From NCBI GenBank assembly GCA_947588845.1, contig CANQAR010000002.1, forward strand, positions 86,988 through 150,987: 64,000 nt of DNA. Reading direction: 5' to 3'. The first letter of the stretch is position 1. Each line of letters starts with the position of its first letter. The notes beneath the pieces are model-generated. The model had not been told where the DNA came from and made no database searches. It saw only the letters and a program-made list of their open reading frames with translations. This document shows positions 37,692-46,263 of the stretch, one piece after another. This DNA comes from an uncultured Lachnospiraceae bacterium (GTDB lineage Bacteria > Bacillota > Clostridia > Lachnospirales > Lachnospiraceae). Both the position numbers and the translations under genes were made by a program.

Positions 37692-38487
37692 CAGGAAAAC
37701 ATCTGTTTCACATCAGGCTTATCTTGACGGAATTACCAGACGGCAGCGCAGGATAACGGTTATCCGGATTTTGATCTTCGTGCTGTTTCTTGCTCTGTGG
37801 GAAACAGCAGTCCGTCAGAAATGGATCGACGGATTCATCTTCAGCAGTCCGTCCCGTGTCCTGGGAACTTTCGCGCAGATGTGGAGTGACCGCAGCATTT
37901 TCCTCCACACAGGAATCACACTGCTGGAAACTCTGACCAGTTTCCTTCTTGTTGTGCTGATTGGAACAGGATTCGCACTGCTTCTCTGGTATAGTACAGA
38001 ACTGTCGGCAGTCCTCGAGCCGTATCTGGTCATTCTCAACGGCCTGCCGAAATCAGCCCTTGCGCCGCTGCTGATCGTATGGCTCGGCGCAAACATGAAA
38101 TCGATCATTGTCGCCGGTATCTCTGTGGCGATCTTCGGAACGATCCTGAATCTGTACACCGGTTTTTCTGAGACGGACCCGGATGAAATCAAACTGATCT
38201 ATACGCTGAAAGGCACAAAAAAAGATGTTCTCACCAAGGTCATCATACCTGGTACGGTTCCGCTGCTCATCAGCATCATGAAAGTGAATATCGGACTGTG
38301 CCTTGTAGGAGTTGTGATCGGAGAATTTATCGGGGCAAAGCGGGGACTGGGATACCTGATTATCTATGGAAGCCAGGTTTTCAAGCTGGACTGGGTCATT
38401 ATGTCGATCGTGATTCTATGTATTATCGCAATGGGCCTGTACACAATGATCAACTGCATGGAAAAACTGTACCTGAAAAAACGGTAA
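37684..38487 (+). CDS. ABC transporter permease, SsuC-like
   Basis: 267 residues with about six membrane helices and the BPD-type coupling loop ETDPDEIKLIYTLKGTKKDVLTKVIIPG. Partner of the preceding ATPase. A strong terminator follows directly, so the operon ends here with no substrate-binding protein gene, which is unusual for this importer class. Confidence 0.92.
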   Translation: MDNRKTSVSHQAYLDGITRRQRRITVIRILIFVLFLALWETAVRQKWIDGFIFSSPSRVLGTFAQMWSDRSIFLHTGITLLETLTSFLLVVLIGTGFALLLWYSTELSAVLEPYLVILNGLPKSALAPLLIVWLGANMKSIIVAGISVAIFGTILNLYTGFSETDPDEIKLIYTLKGTKKDVLTKVIIPGTVPLLISIMKVNIGLCLVGVVIGEFIGAKRGLGYLIIYGSQVFKLDWVIMSIVILCIIAMGLYTMINCMEKLYLKKR

Positions 38488-38503
38488 AGGAAAGCCTGCC
38501 AAA

Positions 38504-38534
38504 TGCTCCTGTCCCGAAGTGCGGAACAGGAGCA
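38504..38534 (+). terminator. Terminator after ABC importer operon
   Basis: TGCTCCTGT (38504-38512) pairs with ACAGGAGCA (38526-38534), followed by GTCTTTTTCT. It may serve the convergent amylosucrase gene too, although the opposite T-run is poor. Confidence 0.85.
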
Positions 38535-38542
38535 GTCTTTTT

Positions 38543-40399
38543 CTATTTATTCCTCAGCAGCCAGTAAATCCCGTACGCCGGCATTTTCACGCCGCGTGCC
38601 TCCATCTCATTTCCGGTAAGCAGATCTGTGTACATCCCATCCTCCTCGCTGATCCACGCAGTCCGGTCATACTCGCTGAAGTTGAACAGCGCCACCAGTT
38701 TCTGCGTTTCATTCTCGCGGATAATGCCGAGAATCGAGTCATCCCAGGTATCAACAGTCCACACATTGCTGCTTCCCTGGAAAATATCCAGCGAAGCGCG
38801 GATTTTCTCCATCTTTGAAAGCGCCGTAAAAATATCGTTCTGCAGTGTGCCAGGCTCGCTGCGGAGCTCCGCCAGATCCCAGCGGAATTTTCCGCGGTGC
38901 AGATAGCGCGAATCCGCCCATTTGTCCGGATCCTCATGATATGTATAATCGTTGACCTGGCCGATCTCATCCCCGCTGTAGAGTACAGGAATTCCGGACT
39001 GCACCAGCATGTAGCCGTGCAGCATGATATCCAGCCTGGTCGCGCGGAAAAGCGCATCCCTCGTATGCTCGTAGACGGCTTTCTCAATCCCGCACAGAGA
39101 AGCGGTCGTTCCGCAGAGTCTCGCGTCCCCGGAGGTCGGGTCAGAATTATACAGCTCGCCGCGTGCAAAGGAATCATGGTACTGTCCGGTCAGGAAATCA
39201 TTCAGATAGCGTTTGTGCGCGACTTCCTCGATCCCGAAATTCCGCAGCCACGGGTAATCAAGTCCCCAGCCGATGTCGTCATGGCAGCGCAGATAGTTCA
39301 GGAAGACATACTCTTTCGGAAGCCCGTTCACAATGTCCATCTGACGGCGGAGCAGACGTACATCGCGGGTGGCTACCGTATGCCAGGTTGACGCCATCGT
39401 CGTGACATTGTACAGCATATGGCACTCCGGCTTCTCCACGGAACCAAAATAGGGAACGACCTTCTCCGGCTCCATGACTACCTCACCGAGAAGCAGCACG
39501 CCCGGACACACGATCTCACAAATAATGCGCATCATGCGGACGATCGAATGTACCTGCGGCAGATTCCTGCAGGAGGTGCCGAGCTGCTTCCAGATATACG
39601 GAACCGCGTCGATCCGTATGATATCGATGCCCTTGTCCGCAAGGTTCAGCATGTTGTAAACCATCTCGTTCAGCACAACCGGGTTGCGGTAGTCGAGATC
39701 CCACTGATACGGATAAAAAGTCGTCATGACAAATTTTCCGAGATCCGGCAGCCAGGTAAAATTCCCCGGCGCAGTCGTCGGGAATACCTGCGGTACCGTC
39801 TGCTCGTACTGTCCCGGAATATCAAAGTTATCAAAGAAGAAATACCGGTCCTGATATTCTTTTTCACCGGCGCGCGCGCGCTTTGCCCACTCATGATCTT
39901 CCGACGTATGGTTCATGACAAAGTCAAGGCAGATACTGATTCCTCTTTTGTGACATTCGTCCGACAGCCTCTCGAGATCCTCCATCGTGCCGAGTTCCGG
40001 CTGTACCGTACGGAAATCAGCCACGGCATAGCCGCCGTCATTCCGCCCTTTCGGGGATGCAAGCAGCGGCATCAGATGCAGATAATTGACATTGCATTCC
40101 TCAAGATAGTCAAGCTTGTCCATCACACCTGTCAGGTTTCCGGCAAATGCGTCGACATACATCATCATGCCAAGCAGATCATTTCTCTTGTACCAGCCCG
40201 GATCCGCCTCACGGCTGCGGTCAAGCTTCTTCAGTGAATCCTTCCTCGCCAGATACCATTCATAAATTTTCCCGCACAGTTCCGCAAAGGCCTGTTCTCC
40301 ATTCTCGTAAAGCTCATAGTAAAGCCATTTCAGCTCATCGTAATACTTCTGAAAACGTGTTTCAAATTCCTGTTCTCTTGTCTGTGTCTTTTCTCCCAC
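38543..40399 (-). CDS. Amylosucrase-like glycoside hydrolase family 13 enzyme
   Basis: 618 residues. The order of motifs matches amylosucrase (GH13 subfamily 4), which turns sucrose into alpha-1,4-glucan and fructose: GMMMYVDAFAGNL, YLHLMPLLASPKGRNDGGYAV, DFVMNHTSEDHEWA, catalytic nucleophile in IIRIDAVPYIWKQLGTSC, acid/base in LLLGEVVMEP, and NYLRCHDDIGW. A sucrose hydrolase with the same fold is the main alternative. GTG start at 40399 after AGGAGA. Own consensus-like promoter. No sugar transporter or regulator is beside it. No signal peptide: cytoplasmic. Confidence 0.85.
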   Translation of the reverse strand: MGEKTQTREQEFETRFQKYYDELKWLYYELYENGEQAFAELCGKIYEWYLARKDSLKKLDRSREADPGWYKRNDLLGMMMYVDAFAGNLTGVMDKLDYLEECNVNYLHLMPLLASPKGRNDGGYAVADFRTVQPELGTMEDLERLSDECHKRGISICLDFVMNHTSEDHEWAKRARAGEKEYQDRYFFFDNFDIPGQYEQTVPQVFPTTAPGNFTWLPDLGKFVMTTFYPYQWDLDYRNPVVLNEMVYNMLNLADKGIDIIRIDAVPYIWKQLGTSCRNLPQVHSIVRMMRIICEIVCPGVLLLGEVVMEPEKVVPYFGSVEKPECHMLYNVTTMASTWHTVATRDVRLLRRQMDIVNGLPKEYVFLNYLRCHDDIGWGLDYPWLRNFGIEEVAHKRYLNDFLTGQYHDSFARGELYNSDPTSGDARLCGTTASLCGIEKAVYEHTRDALFRATRLDIMLHGYMLVQSGIPVLYSGDEIGQVNDYTYHEDPDKWADSRYLHRGKFRWDLAELRSEPGTLQNDIFTALSKMEKIRASLDIFQGSSNVWTVDTWDDSILGIIRENETQKLVALFNFSEYDRTAWISEEDGMYTDLLTGNEMEARGVKMPAYGIYWLLRNK

Positions 40400-40488
40400 G
40401 TTTGCTCTCCTTTTTTTATTTTCTTTAAAAACTCTGCCGCAATGCTGCCGGTTTACAGCATGAATAGTTCACCTTATTTCTGCCAAAA

Positions 40489-40517
40489 ATTATATCAGCA
40501 GCCCGAAAACATTTCAA
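40489..40517 (-). promoter_or_regulatory. Promoter of the amylosucrase-like gene
   Basis: On minus, TTGAAA (40517-40512), 17 bases, TATAAT (40494-40489). No clear operator palindrome was found near it. Confidence 0.8.
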
Positions 40518-40548
40518 TACCCTGTTGTTATAAGGAGACCAATCTGAC

Positions 40549-41532
40549 ATGAAAATTTTATTCTATGATACAAAAAGCTATGACCGGGAATCGTTCTGCA
40601 GGCAGCTGTCCGATTTTCCCGGCATCGAAATCGATTATCTGAAAGGCGATCTTTCCCCCCGCTCTGCCGTCATCGCGAAAGGCTATGACGCCGTCTGCGC
40701 CTTTGTCAGCTCTGACCTGGGCACGCAGACACTGGAACTTCTGGATTCCTACGGCGTTCATCTCGTGCTGATGCGCTGCGCCGGCTTCAACAATGTCGAT
40801 TTAAAGACAGCCGCGCGCCTTGGCATCCGCATTCTGCGCGTCCCTGGCTACTCTCCGGAAGCAGTCGCCGAGCACGCCATGGCGCTCGCCCTCTCCGCCA
40901 ACCGCCATATTCATAAATCCTACGTCAAGGTGCGCGAAAATGATTTCAGTCTCGGAGGTCTGATGGGCATCAATTTTTACAAAAAAATCGCCGGCATCGT
41001 CGGGACAGGAAAAATTGGCACCGCAATGGCGCGGATCTGCCATGGATTCGGAATGGAAGTCCTCGCACATGACATTTACCAGAACCCTTCCCTCGAATTC
41101 GTAAAATATGTTCCGCTTGATGAACTCCTTGCCAGGAGCGACCTTATCTCCCTGCACTGTCCCCTGACCGAGGAAAACTACCACCTCATCAGCAGAAAAA
41201 CAATCCAGAAGATGAAGGACGGCGTCATCCTCGTCAACACTTCCCGGGGCGGGCTGGTCAACACGGAGGATCTGATCGAGGGAATTCGCGCAAAAAAATT
41301 TTTTGCGGTCGGTCTGGACGTGTACGAGGAGGAAACGGCCAATGTATTTGAAGACCGTTCCGATGAAATCCTGGAAAATTCAGCGACAGCCAGGCTTCTC
41401 TCGTTCCCGAACGTGATCATCACATCACACCAGGGATTTTTCACAAAGGAAGCGCTGGCCGCCATCAGCCGGACCACGCTGGAAAACGCGCGCGCTTATA
41501 TGGAAGGCCGGGCAACGCCAAATGAAATATAG
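40549..41532 (+). CDS. D-2-hydroxyacid dehydrogenase (D-lactate dehydrogenase type)
   Basis: 327 residues. NAD-binding Rossmann motif GIVGTGKIGTAMARI; catalytic residues expected in LVNTSRGGLVNTEDL, GLDVYEEE and TSHQGFFTKEAL. MRCAGFNNVDLKTA is typical of fermentative D-lactate dehydrogenase (LdhA). Reduces pyruvate to D-lactate, if the assignment holds; related hydroxyacids are possible. ATG 40549 after AAGGAG. Divergent from the amylosucrase gene. Confidence 0.88.
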   Translation: MKILFYDTKSYDRESFCRQLSDFPGIEIDYLKGDLSPRSAVIAKGYDAVCAFVSSDLGTQTLELLDSYGVHLVLMRCAGFNNVDLKTAARLGIRILRVPGYSPEAVAEHAMALALSANRHIHKSYVKVRENDFSLGGLMGINFYKKIAGIVGTGKIGTAMARICHGFGMEVLAHDIYQNPSLEFVKYVPLDELLARSDLISLHCPLTEENYHLISRKTIQKMKDGVILVNTSRGGLVNTEDLIEGIRAKKFFAVGLDVYEEETANVFEDRSDEILENSATARLLSFPNVIITSHQGFFTKEALAAISRTTLENARAYMEGRATPNEI

Positions 41533-41543
41533 GAAATCCGATC

Positions 41544-42599
41544 TCACAGCGGCTGATACGCCTCCACATGAATCTGGTCGAACGTACTCATCTTCTGATA
41601 GATCACATTCGCCATCTCGATCAGCGGAAACGCTGCCACGGCGCCGCTCCCCTCCCCAAGGCAGAGACCGCCGTCGATCACCGGCTCCAGATCCAGCTCC
41701 CGCAGAATGCGGCGGGCCGCCGGCTCTTTTGACACATGTGTGGCAAGCATATAGTCTCTGGCATACGGACAGAGACGAACCGTCAGAAGAGCCGCCACGG
41801 ACGAGATAAAGCCGTCGATCAGCACAGGAATATGGAAATACGCTCCGCCGAGGTAAATTCCGACCATTCCCGCAATATCAAACCCCCCCACGCAGGCAAG
41901 GACAGTCAGAGGATCTTCCCTGGTCAGGTTCCACCGGGCGATCGCCTCACCGATCACCTGAATCTTACGCCCAAGTCCCTGAACCGACAGACCTGCCCCG
42001 CGCCCGGTCATCTCCTCGGCCGGAACGCCAAGAAGCGATGCCGCCACAGCGCTGGAAGTGGTCGTATTTCCAATCCCCATCTCTCCCGTCGCGATCAGAC
42101 AGTAGCCTTTCTCCTTCAGTTCGCTGACAAGCTGGAGGCCGGTCTCAATCGCACGTACTGCCTCCTCTTTTGTCATTGCAGGTTCCTTTGCAAAGTTTTT
42201 TGTTCCGTATGCAATCTTGCGCTTTTCCACCCTCGGCGTATCGACTGCCATGCCAATATCGACCGGCCGGATATCCGCTCCCGTTTCGCGGCACATGATC
42301 GCGGCGCAGGACTTTTCATCGAGAAAATTTTCGGCCACGATTGCCGTTACCTCCTGCCCTGTCTGTGTCACGCCTTCCTCCACGATGCCATTGTCCGCAC
42401 ACAGAGGCACCAGGATTTTTCGGTCAGTCCTGACCTGCGCAGTATGCTGCGCCGCCGCAATGCGGGCAATGGCATCCTCCATCCAGCCCAGACTGTGCAG
42501 TGGTTTCGCAATACTGTCCCAGCGCTTTTTGCAGATCTGTGCCGCCGCCCGGTCCCCGGGAACGATCTCCTCCAGTACTTTTTCCAGTTTCAGTTCCAT
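41544..42599 (-). CDS. cobT: Nicotinate-nucleotide-dimethylbenzimidazole phosphoribosyltransferase
   Basis: 351 residues. CobT activates the lower-ligand base for cobamide assembly. Core motifs: KPLHSLGWMEDAIARIAA, ADNGIVEEGVTQTGQEVT, TGEMGIGNTTTSSAVAA, and the catalytic glutamate in GLCLGEGSGAVAAFPL. ATG 42599 after GGAGG. No other cobamide genes are in the window, so it acts here as an isolated gene, perhaps for salvage of a foreign base. Confidence 0.95.
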   Translation of the reverse strand: MELKLEKVLEEIVPGDRAAAQICKKRWDSIAKPLHSLGWMEDAIARIAAAQHTAQVRTDRKILVPLCADNGIVEEGVTQTGQEVTAIVAENFLDEKSCAAIMCRETGADIRPVDIGMAVDTPRVEKRKIAYGTKNFAKEPAMTKEEAVRAIETGLQLVSELKEKGYCLIATGEMGIGNTTTSSAVAASLLGVPAEEMTGRGAGLSVQGLGRKIQVIGEAIARWNLTREDPLTVLACVGGFDIAGMVGIYLGGAYFHIPVLIDGFISSVAALLTVRLCPYARDYMLATHVSKEPAARRILRELDLEPVIDGGLCLGEGSGAVAAFPLIEMANVIYQKMSTFDQIHVEAYQPL

Positions 42600-42643
42600 T
42601 TTCCTCTTCCTCCATCAGTTTTTCCAGATCAGAGCAGAATACA

Positions 42644-43549
42644 CTACCGCACCGCCCCGATCAGCTCCTGCACGGATTCGACTTTCTGCTCTTTCAGATA
42701 CTTCTCAATTCCATCGATAATCTCCAGCGTTACCATCGGATTGCGGAAATTTGCCGTCCCGACCGACACGGCCGCAGCGCCCGCAAGTATAAATTCCAGC
42801 GCATCCTCCGCGCTGGCAATTCCTCCCATTCCAATGATCGGGATCTTCACTGCCTGAGCCGTCTGCCACACCATGCGCACCGCGATCGGATGAATCGCGG
42901 GACCCGACACGCCGCCGGTTTTGTTTGCGAGCGCAAATGTGCGCCGGTTTACATCGATCTTCATCCCCGTCAGGGTGTTGATCAGAGAAACCGCGTCGGC
43001 CCCTCCTGCTTCCGCCGCCCGGGCAATCTCCGTGATGTCCGTGACATTCGGACTCAGCTTCATGATCACCGGCTGCTTTGCATGACGTTTGATCTCCTTT
43101 GTGATCGCTTCCACGGACGAGGGATTCTGGCCGAAGGAGATTCCGCCGCACCTGACGTTCGGACAGGAAATATTGATCTCAAGCAGATCCACAGGCTCAT
43201 CCCCCAGGCGCTCCGTTACTTCGCAGTAATCTTCTGTCGTTCTGCCGCAGACATTGACAACCACTCTCGTGTCAAACTGCGCAAGAAACGGCAAATCCCG
43301 CGCACAGAATGTCTCAATTCCAGGATTCTGAAGACCGATCGCATTCATCATACCGCTCGGTGTCTCGGCAATCCTCGGCGTCGGATTGCCCGGCCACGGA
43401 ACATTCGCTACGCCTTTTGTGACCACAGCTCCAAGCCTGGACAAATCCACCAGCTCCCCGTACTCCATCCCGGAGCCAAAAGTCCCGGAAGCTGTCATCA
43501 CCGGATTTTTCAGTTCGACACCAGCTATCTTCACTTTCATATCATTCAT
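42644..43549 (-). CDS. pyrD: Dihydroorotate dehydrogenase, NAD-dependent catalytic subunit
   Basis: About 301 residues, class 1B. Oxidises dihydroorotate to orotate, passing electrons to PyrK. Flavin and substrate blocks: MTASGTFGSGMEYGELVDL, GNPTPRIAETPSGMMNAIGL, active-site cysteine near EINISCPNVRCGG. ATG 43549 has AGGAG seven bases upstream; the longer open frame overlaps pyrK and is rejected. Last of pyrF-pyrK-pyrD. Confidence 0.96.
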   Translation of the reverse strand: MNDMKVKIAGVELKNPVMTASGTFGSGMEYGELVDLSRLGAVVTKGVANVPWPGNPTPRIAETPSGMMNAIGLQNPGIETFCARDLPFLAQFDTRVVVNVCGRTTEDYCEVTERLGDEPVDLLEINISCPNVRCGGISFGQNPSSVEAITKEIKRHAKQPVIMKLSPNVTDITEIARAAEAGGADAVSLINTLTGMKIDVNRRTFALANKTGGVSGPAIHPIAVRMVWQTAQAVKIPIIGMGGIASAEDALEFILAGAAAVSVGTANFRNPMVTLEIIDGIEKYLKEQKVESVQELIGAVR

Positions 43550-43574
43550 ATTCCGTCTCCTGTATTTTGTAACC

Positions 43575-44354
43575 TTAAATCTCAATCTCATCCGCCCGGA
43601 AAACCGGACCGTCTTTGCATATTCTCTTATTATGTACCTGAGAATGGCTGTCGATTTCTTTCGACCGGCAGACGCAGGCCAGGCAGGCTCCGATTCCGCA
43701 GGCCATCCGCTCTTCCATCGATACCCAGCACTCCATTCCATTCTCCGCCGCGTAAGTCTTCAGCGCACGCAGCATCGGAGCAGGGCCGCAGGCATAGATC
43801 ACGTCAGCCTCCAGATGATTCTCGCGGATGCAGTCAAGCACATTTCCTTTCGTTCCCGCTCTTCCGCTCTCCGTCGCGAAAAAGAAAGAGCCGCGGCGCG
43901 AGAGTTCTTCTGCGAGAAACGTTTCATCCCTGTATCCGACAACCGTCAGTACCTCCCCTTCAAGCTCGGCGGCAAGCTGCACCATCGGAGGAATCCCGAT
44001 CCCCCCGCCGATCAGAAACGCCTTTTTGCCTGCCGGACAGCGTTCAAGCGGAAAACCGTTCCCAAGCGGTCCAAACAGCTCCAGCGTATCTCCGGCAGTA
44101 CAATGGGAAAATTCTTCCGTCCCCGCTCCCGCGACGCGGTAAACCAGACGTATTTTTCCCTTCTCCCGATCAATCTCACAGAGGCTGACCGGCCGCGGCA
44201 GCAGCCTGCTCTTATCCTTGCTGTACACGGAAACAAACTGCCCCGGCCTCGCCGCCTTCGCAATCTGTCCGGCACAGAGCCACATGCTGTATATGCCGTC
44301 CGCGATCTGTTCCTGCGAGAATATCTGTGCTTTTTCCATAAATTTTTCTGACAT
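43575..44354 (-). CDS. pyrK: Dihydroorotate dehydrogenase electron transfer subunit
   Basis: 259 residues. Ferredoxin reductase-like, with FAD motif LLPRPVSLCEID, NAD motif FLIGGGIGIPPMVQLA and a C-terminal 2Fe-2S cluster in ERMACGIGACLACVC followed by KRICKDGPVF. Couples PyrD to NAD. Ten bases after pyrF. Confidence 0.95.
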   Translation of the reverse strand: MSEKFMEKAQIFSQEQIADGIYSMWLCAGQIAKAARPGQFVSVYSKDKSRLLPRPVSLCEIDREKGKIRLVYRVAGAGTEEFSHCTAGDTLELFGPLGNGFPLERCPAGKKAFLIGGGIGIPPMVQLAAELEGEVLTVVGYRDETFLAEELSRRGSFFFATESGRAGTKGNVLDCIRENHLEADVIYACGPAPMLRALKTYAAENGMECWVSMEERMACGIGACLACVCRSKEIDSHSQVHNKRICKDGPVFRADEIEI

Positions 44355-44364
44355 TCCTGCCTCC

Positions 44365-45291
44365 TTAACGATTCTGCAGCGCCTGACGGATATCTGTGAT
44401 CATATCTTCCACAGCCGCACGGCTTGCCTCCGCAAAATTCTCTGCGCCGCAACTGCTGTATTTCTCCTGCATCCATGCAGCAATAATTCCGCGGGATGAA
44501 TTTACAATGGCTCCCAGTCCATCCTCATTAAAATAATGCACGAGATCCGCCGCCTTGCCGCCCTGCGCCCCGTATCCCGGAACCAGGATATAACACTTCG
44601 GCATTATCCTGCGGAGTACTTTTCCCATTTCCGGGTAGGTTGCCCCGACAACGGCTCCCACATAGCTGTAGTCATCCCCCATGCAGTCGTCCGCCCACTC
44701 GGCCACTTTCTCTCCGACCAGCTCATACAGCGGCCTGCCGTCAATCAGGCGGTCCTGAAATTCTCCGCTCGAAGGATTGGAAGTCTTCACCAGAATAAAA
44801 ATTCCTTTTTTCTCTTTTTTGCAGACTTCAAGAAATGGCTTCACGCCGTCGGAACCAAGATAGGGATTCACCGTGGCAAAATCCTCCCCAAACGGAGTCA
44901 GCAGACTGCCGCCTACCTGCACGTTCCCGAGATGCGCCGCCGCATAGGCCGACGAGGTGGAGCCGATGTCCCCGCGCTTCACATCGCCAATCACCACCAG
45001 TCCTTTTTCCCTGCAGTAATCCACCGTCCTCTTAAATGTCTGAAGTCCCGGAATCCCAAACTGCTCATACATCGCAATCTGGGGCTTGACTGCCGGTATC
45101 AGATCATAAATCTCATCCACAATTGCCTTATTGTACTGCCAGACTGCTTCCGCCGCTCCTTCAAGCGTCTCTCCAAACTCTGCAAAAGCTCTCTTACAAA
45201 TATGTTCCGGAATAAACTTCATCATGGGATCAAGTCCCACAACAATCGGCGCGTTTGTCCGCTGAATGTTTGCAATCAGTTTCTGGATCAT
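44365..45291 (-). CDS. pyrF: Orotidine 5'-phosphate decarboxylase
   Basis: About 308 residues, the longer form of OMP decarboxylase. Active-site block VVIGDVKRGDIGSTSSAYA; also IVVGLDPMMKFIPEHI and VPGYGAQGGKAADL. Start ATG 45291 is preceded by AAGGAG; six upstream codons rejected. Converts OMP to UMP. First of the pyr trio. Confidence 0.95.
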   Translation of the reverse strand: MIQKLIANIQRTNAPIVVGLDPMMKFIPEHICKRAFAEFGETLEGAAEAVWQYNKAIVDEIYDLIPAVKPQIAMYEQFGIPGLQTFKRTVDYCREKGLVVIGDVKRGDIGSTSSAYAAAHLGNVQVGGSLLTPFGEDFATVNPYLGSDGVKPFLEVCKKEKKGIFILVKTSNPSSGEFQDRLIDGRPLYELVGEKVAEWADDCMGDDYSYVGAVVGATYPEMGKVLRRIMPKCYILVPGYGAQGGKAADLVHYFNEDGLGAIVNSSRGIIAAWMQEKYSSCGAENFAEASRAAVEDMITDIRQALQNR

Positions 45292-45317
45292 AATGTCTCT
45301 CCTTTTCACTCATGGTA

Positions 45318-45411
45318 ATGCCCGCAGTGCGGGCATGAAAGTTTACTGTGAAAGTTCAGCGCTCCAGCGCTGAACGCGTGAAAATGCGGCCGCGAAAGCG
45401 GCATTTTCCAA
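45318..45411. repeat. Three tandem hairpins upstream of pyrF
   Basis: ATGCCCGC-AGT-GCGGGCAT (45318-45336), then GTTCAGCGCT/AGCGCTGAAC (about 45355-45376), then AAAATGC..CCGC-GAAA-GCGG..CATTTT. The first is the third copy of the short hairpin found before the flippase and M18 genes. No promoter was seen inside. Confidence 0.6.
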
Positions 45412-45480
45412 TCGCATTTTCTTGCCATAATACTGCGGATGCTCCTTCGGTCTGAACTTTCCGCCCTTTCCCGGATTCAT
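45343..45480 (-). CDS. Possible 45-residue ORF coupled to the glycosyltransferase
   Basis: ATG 45480 overlaps the upstream glycosyltransferase stop as ATGA, with AGGA upstream. The first ~26 residues (MNPGKGGKFRPKEHPQYYG...) look protein-like; the rest is encoded by the hairpin cluster and is probably not selected as protein. I do not recognise it. It may be a real short protein, a truncated remnant or chance. Confidence 0.25.
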   Translation of the reverse strand: MNPGKGGKFRPKEHPQYYGKKMRLENAAFAAAFSRVQRWSAELSQ

Positions 45481-46241
45481 TTCCTGATATACGAAAAGAG
45501 ATATTTTCTCACTCCGTTTGCCGCGTAAGCCGCAAAACAAAAGCAGGACTTTACATACCCGAATCCAAGATAGCGGTACACCCGGAAAGTCATGCGCGCA
45601 GAATGAAGCTTACTGCCAGACTTCCCCTTTGAGGACAAACGGTATTTCAGAAGAGGCTCGTCAACCGCCGCGGCTCTTCCATACTTTTTCAGAATCCGAA
45701 GCCAGGTAATATAATCCTCGTGACTGTCCTCATGCTCCATCGGAAACTCTTTTGCCACATCTTTTCGCAAAACGACCGACGAGCAGTTGATGCAGTTATG
45801 AAACAGCAGGTTTCTGTAAGTGATCTCCGGGCGGACTCCTATGATCCTCCCCGTACGTTCTCCTTCCGGCGTCAGCAGTTCCCTTCCTGTGGAACAAAGA
45901 ACGACACTCTCCTGCTCTATCAAAGCCAGCTGCTTTTTCAGCTTGTCCTTCTCCCACCAGTCGTCCGCATCCAGAAAGGCGACATACTCCCCGCGCGCAA
46001 GCTGTACACCACGGTTCCGGCTGCCGGCCGCTCCAAGATTATGTTCATTTCTGCAGCAGCGGAAAAAAGGCAGTTCCCGGTATGGTTCCAGAACCTCATT
46101 CAGATTATCCTCAGACAGATCATCAATTACCAGTATCTCAAGCGGGACATCCTGCGCAAGAACCGAATCCAGCGCGCACGCAATCGTTCCGGCGCAGTTA
46201 TACGCCGGAATCACAACCGAGACCAGTTCTCTTCTGTCCAT
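45477..46241 (-). CDS. Glycosyltransferase family 2
   Basis: 254 residues, GT-A fold. N-terminus VSVVIPAYNCAGTIACALDSVLAQ, nucleotide-binding VAFLDADDWWEKDKL with the DxD-type metal site, and later HEDSHEDYITWLRILKKYG. Adds a sugar to a lipid-linked oligosaccharide or surface glycan. The end carries one or two hydrophobic stretches (CFCFAAYAANGV). Follows the sugar transferase by 22 bases. Confidence 0.92.
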   Translation of the reverse strand: MDRRELVSVVIPAYNCAGTIACALDSVLAQDVPLEILVIDDLSEDNLNEVLEPYRELPFFRCCRNEHNLGAAGSRNRGVQLARGEYVAFLDADDWWEKDKLKKQLALIEQESVVLCSTGRELLTPEGERTGRIIGVRPEITYRNLLFHNCINCSSVVLRKDVAKEFPMEHEDSHEDYITWLRILKKYGRAAAVDEPLLKYRLSSKGKSGSKLHSARMTFRVYRYLGFGYVKSCFCFAAYAANGVRKYLFSYIRK

Positions 46242-46263
46242 TTTCTCACACCTTTACCCTTTT

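Noticed and set aside
42500..44351. Plus-strand frames opposite pyrD and pyrK
   Set aside because: Shadow frames of well-supported minus-strand genes.
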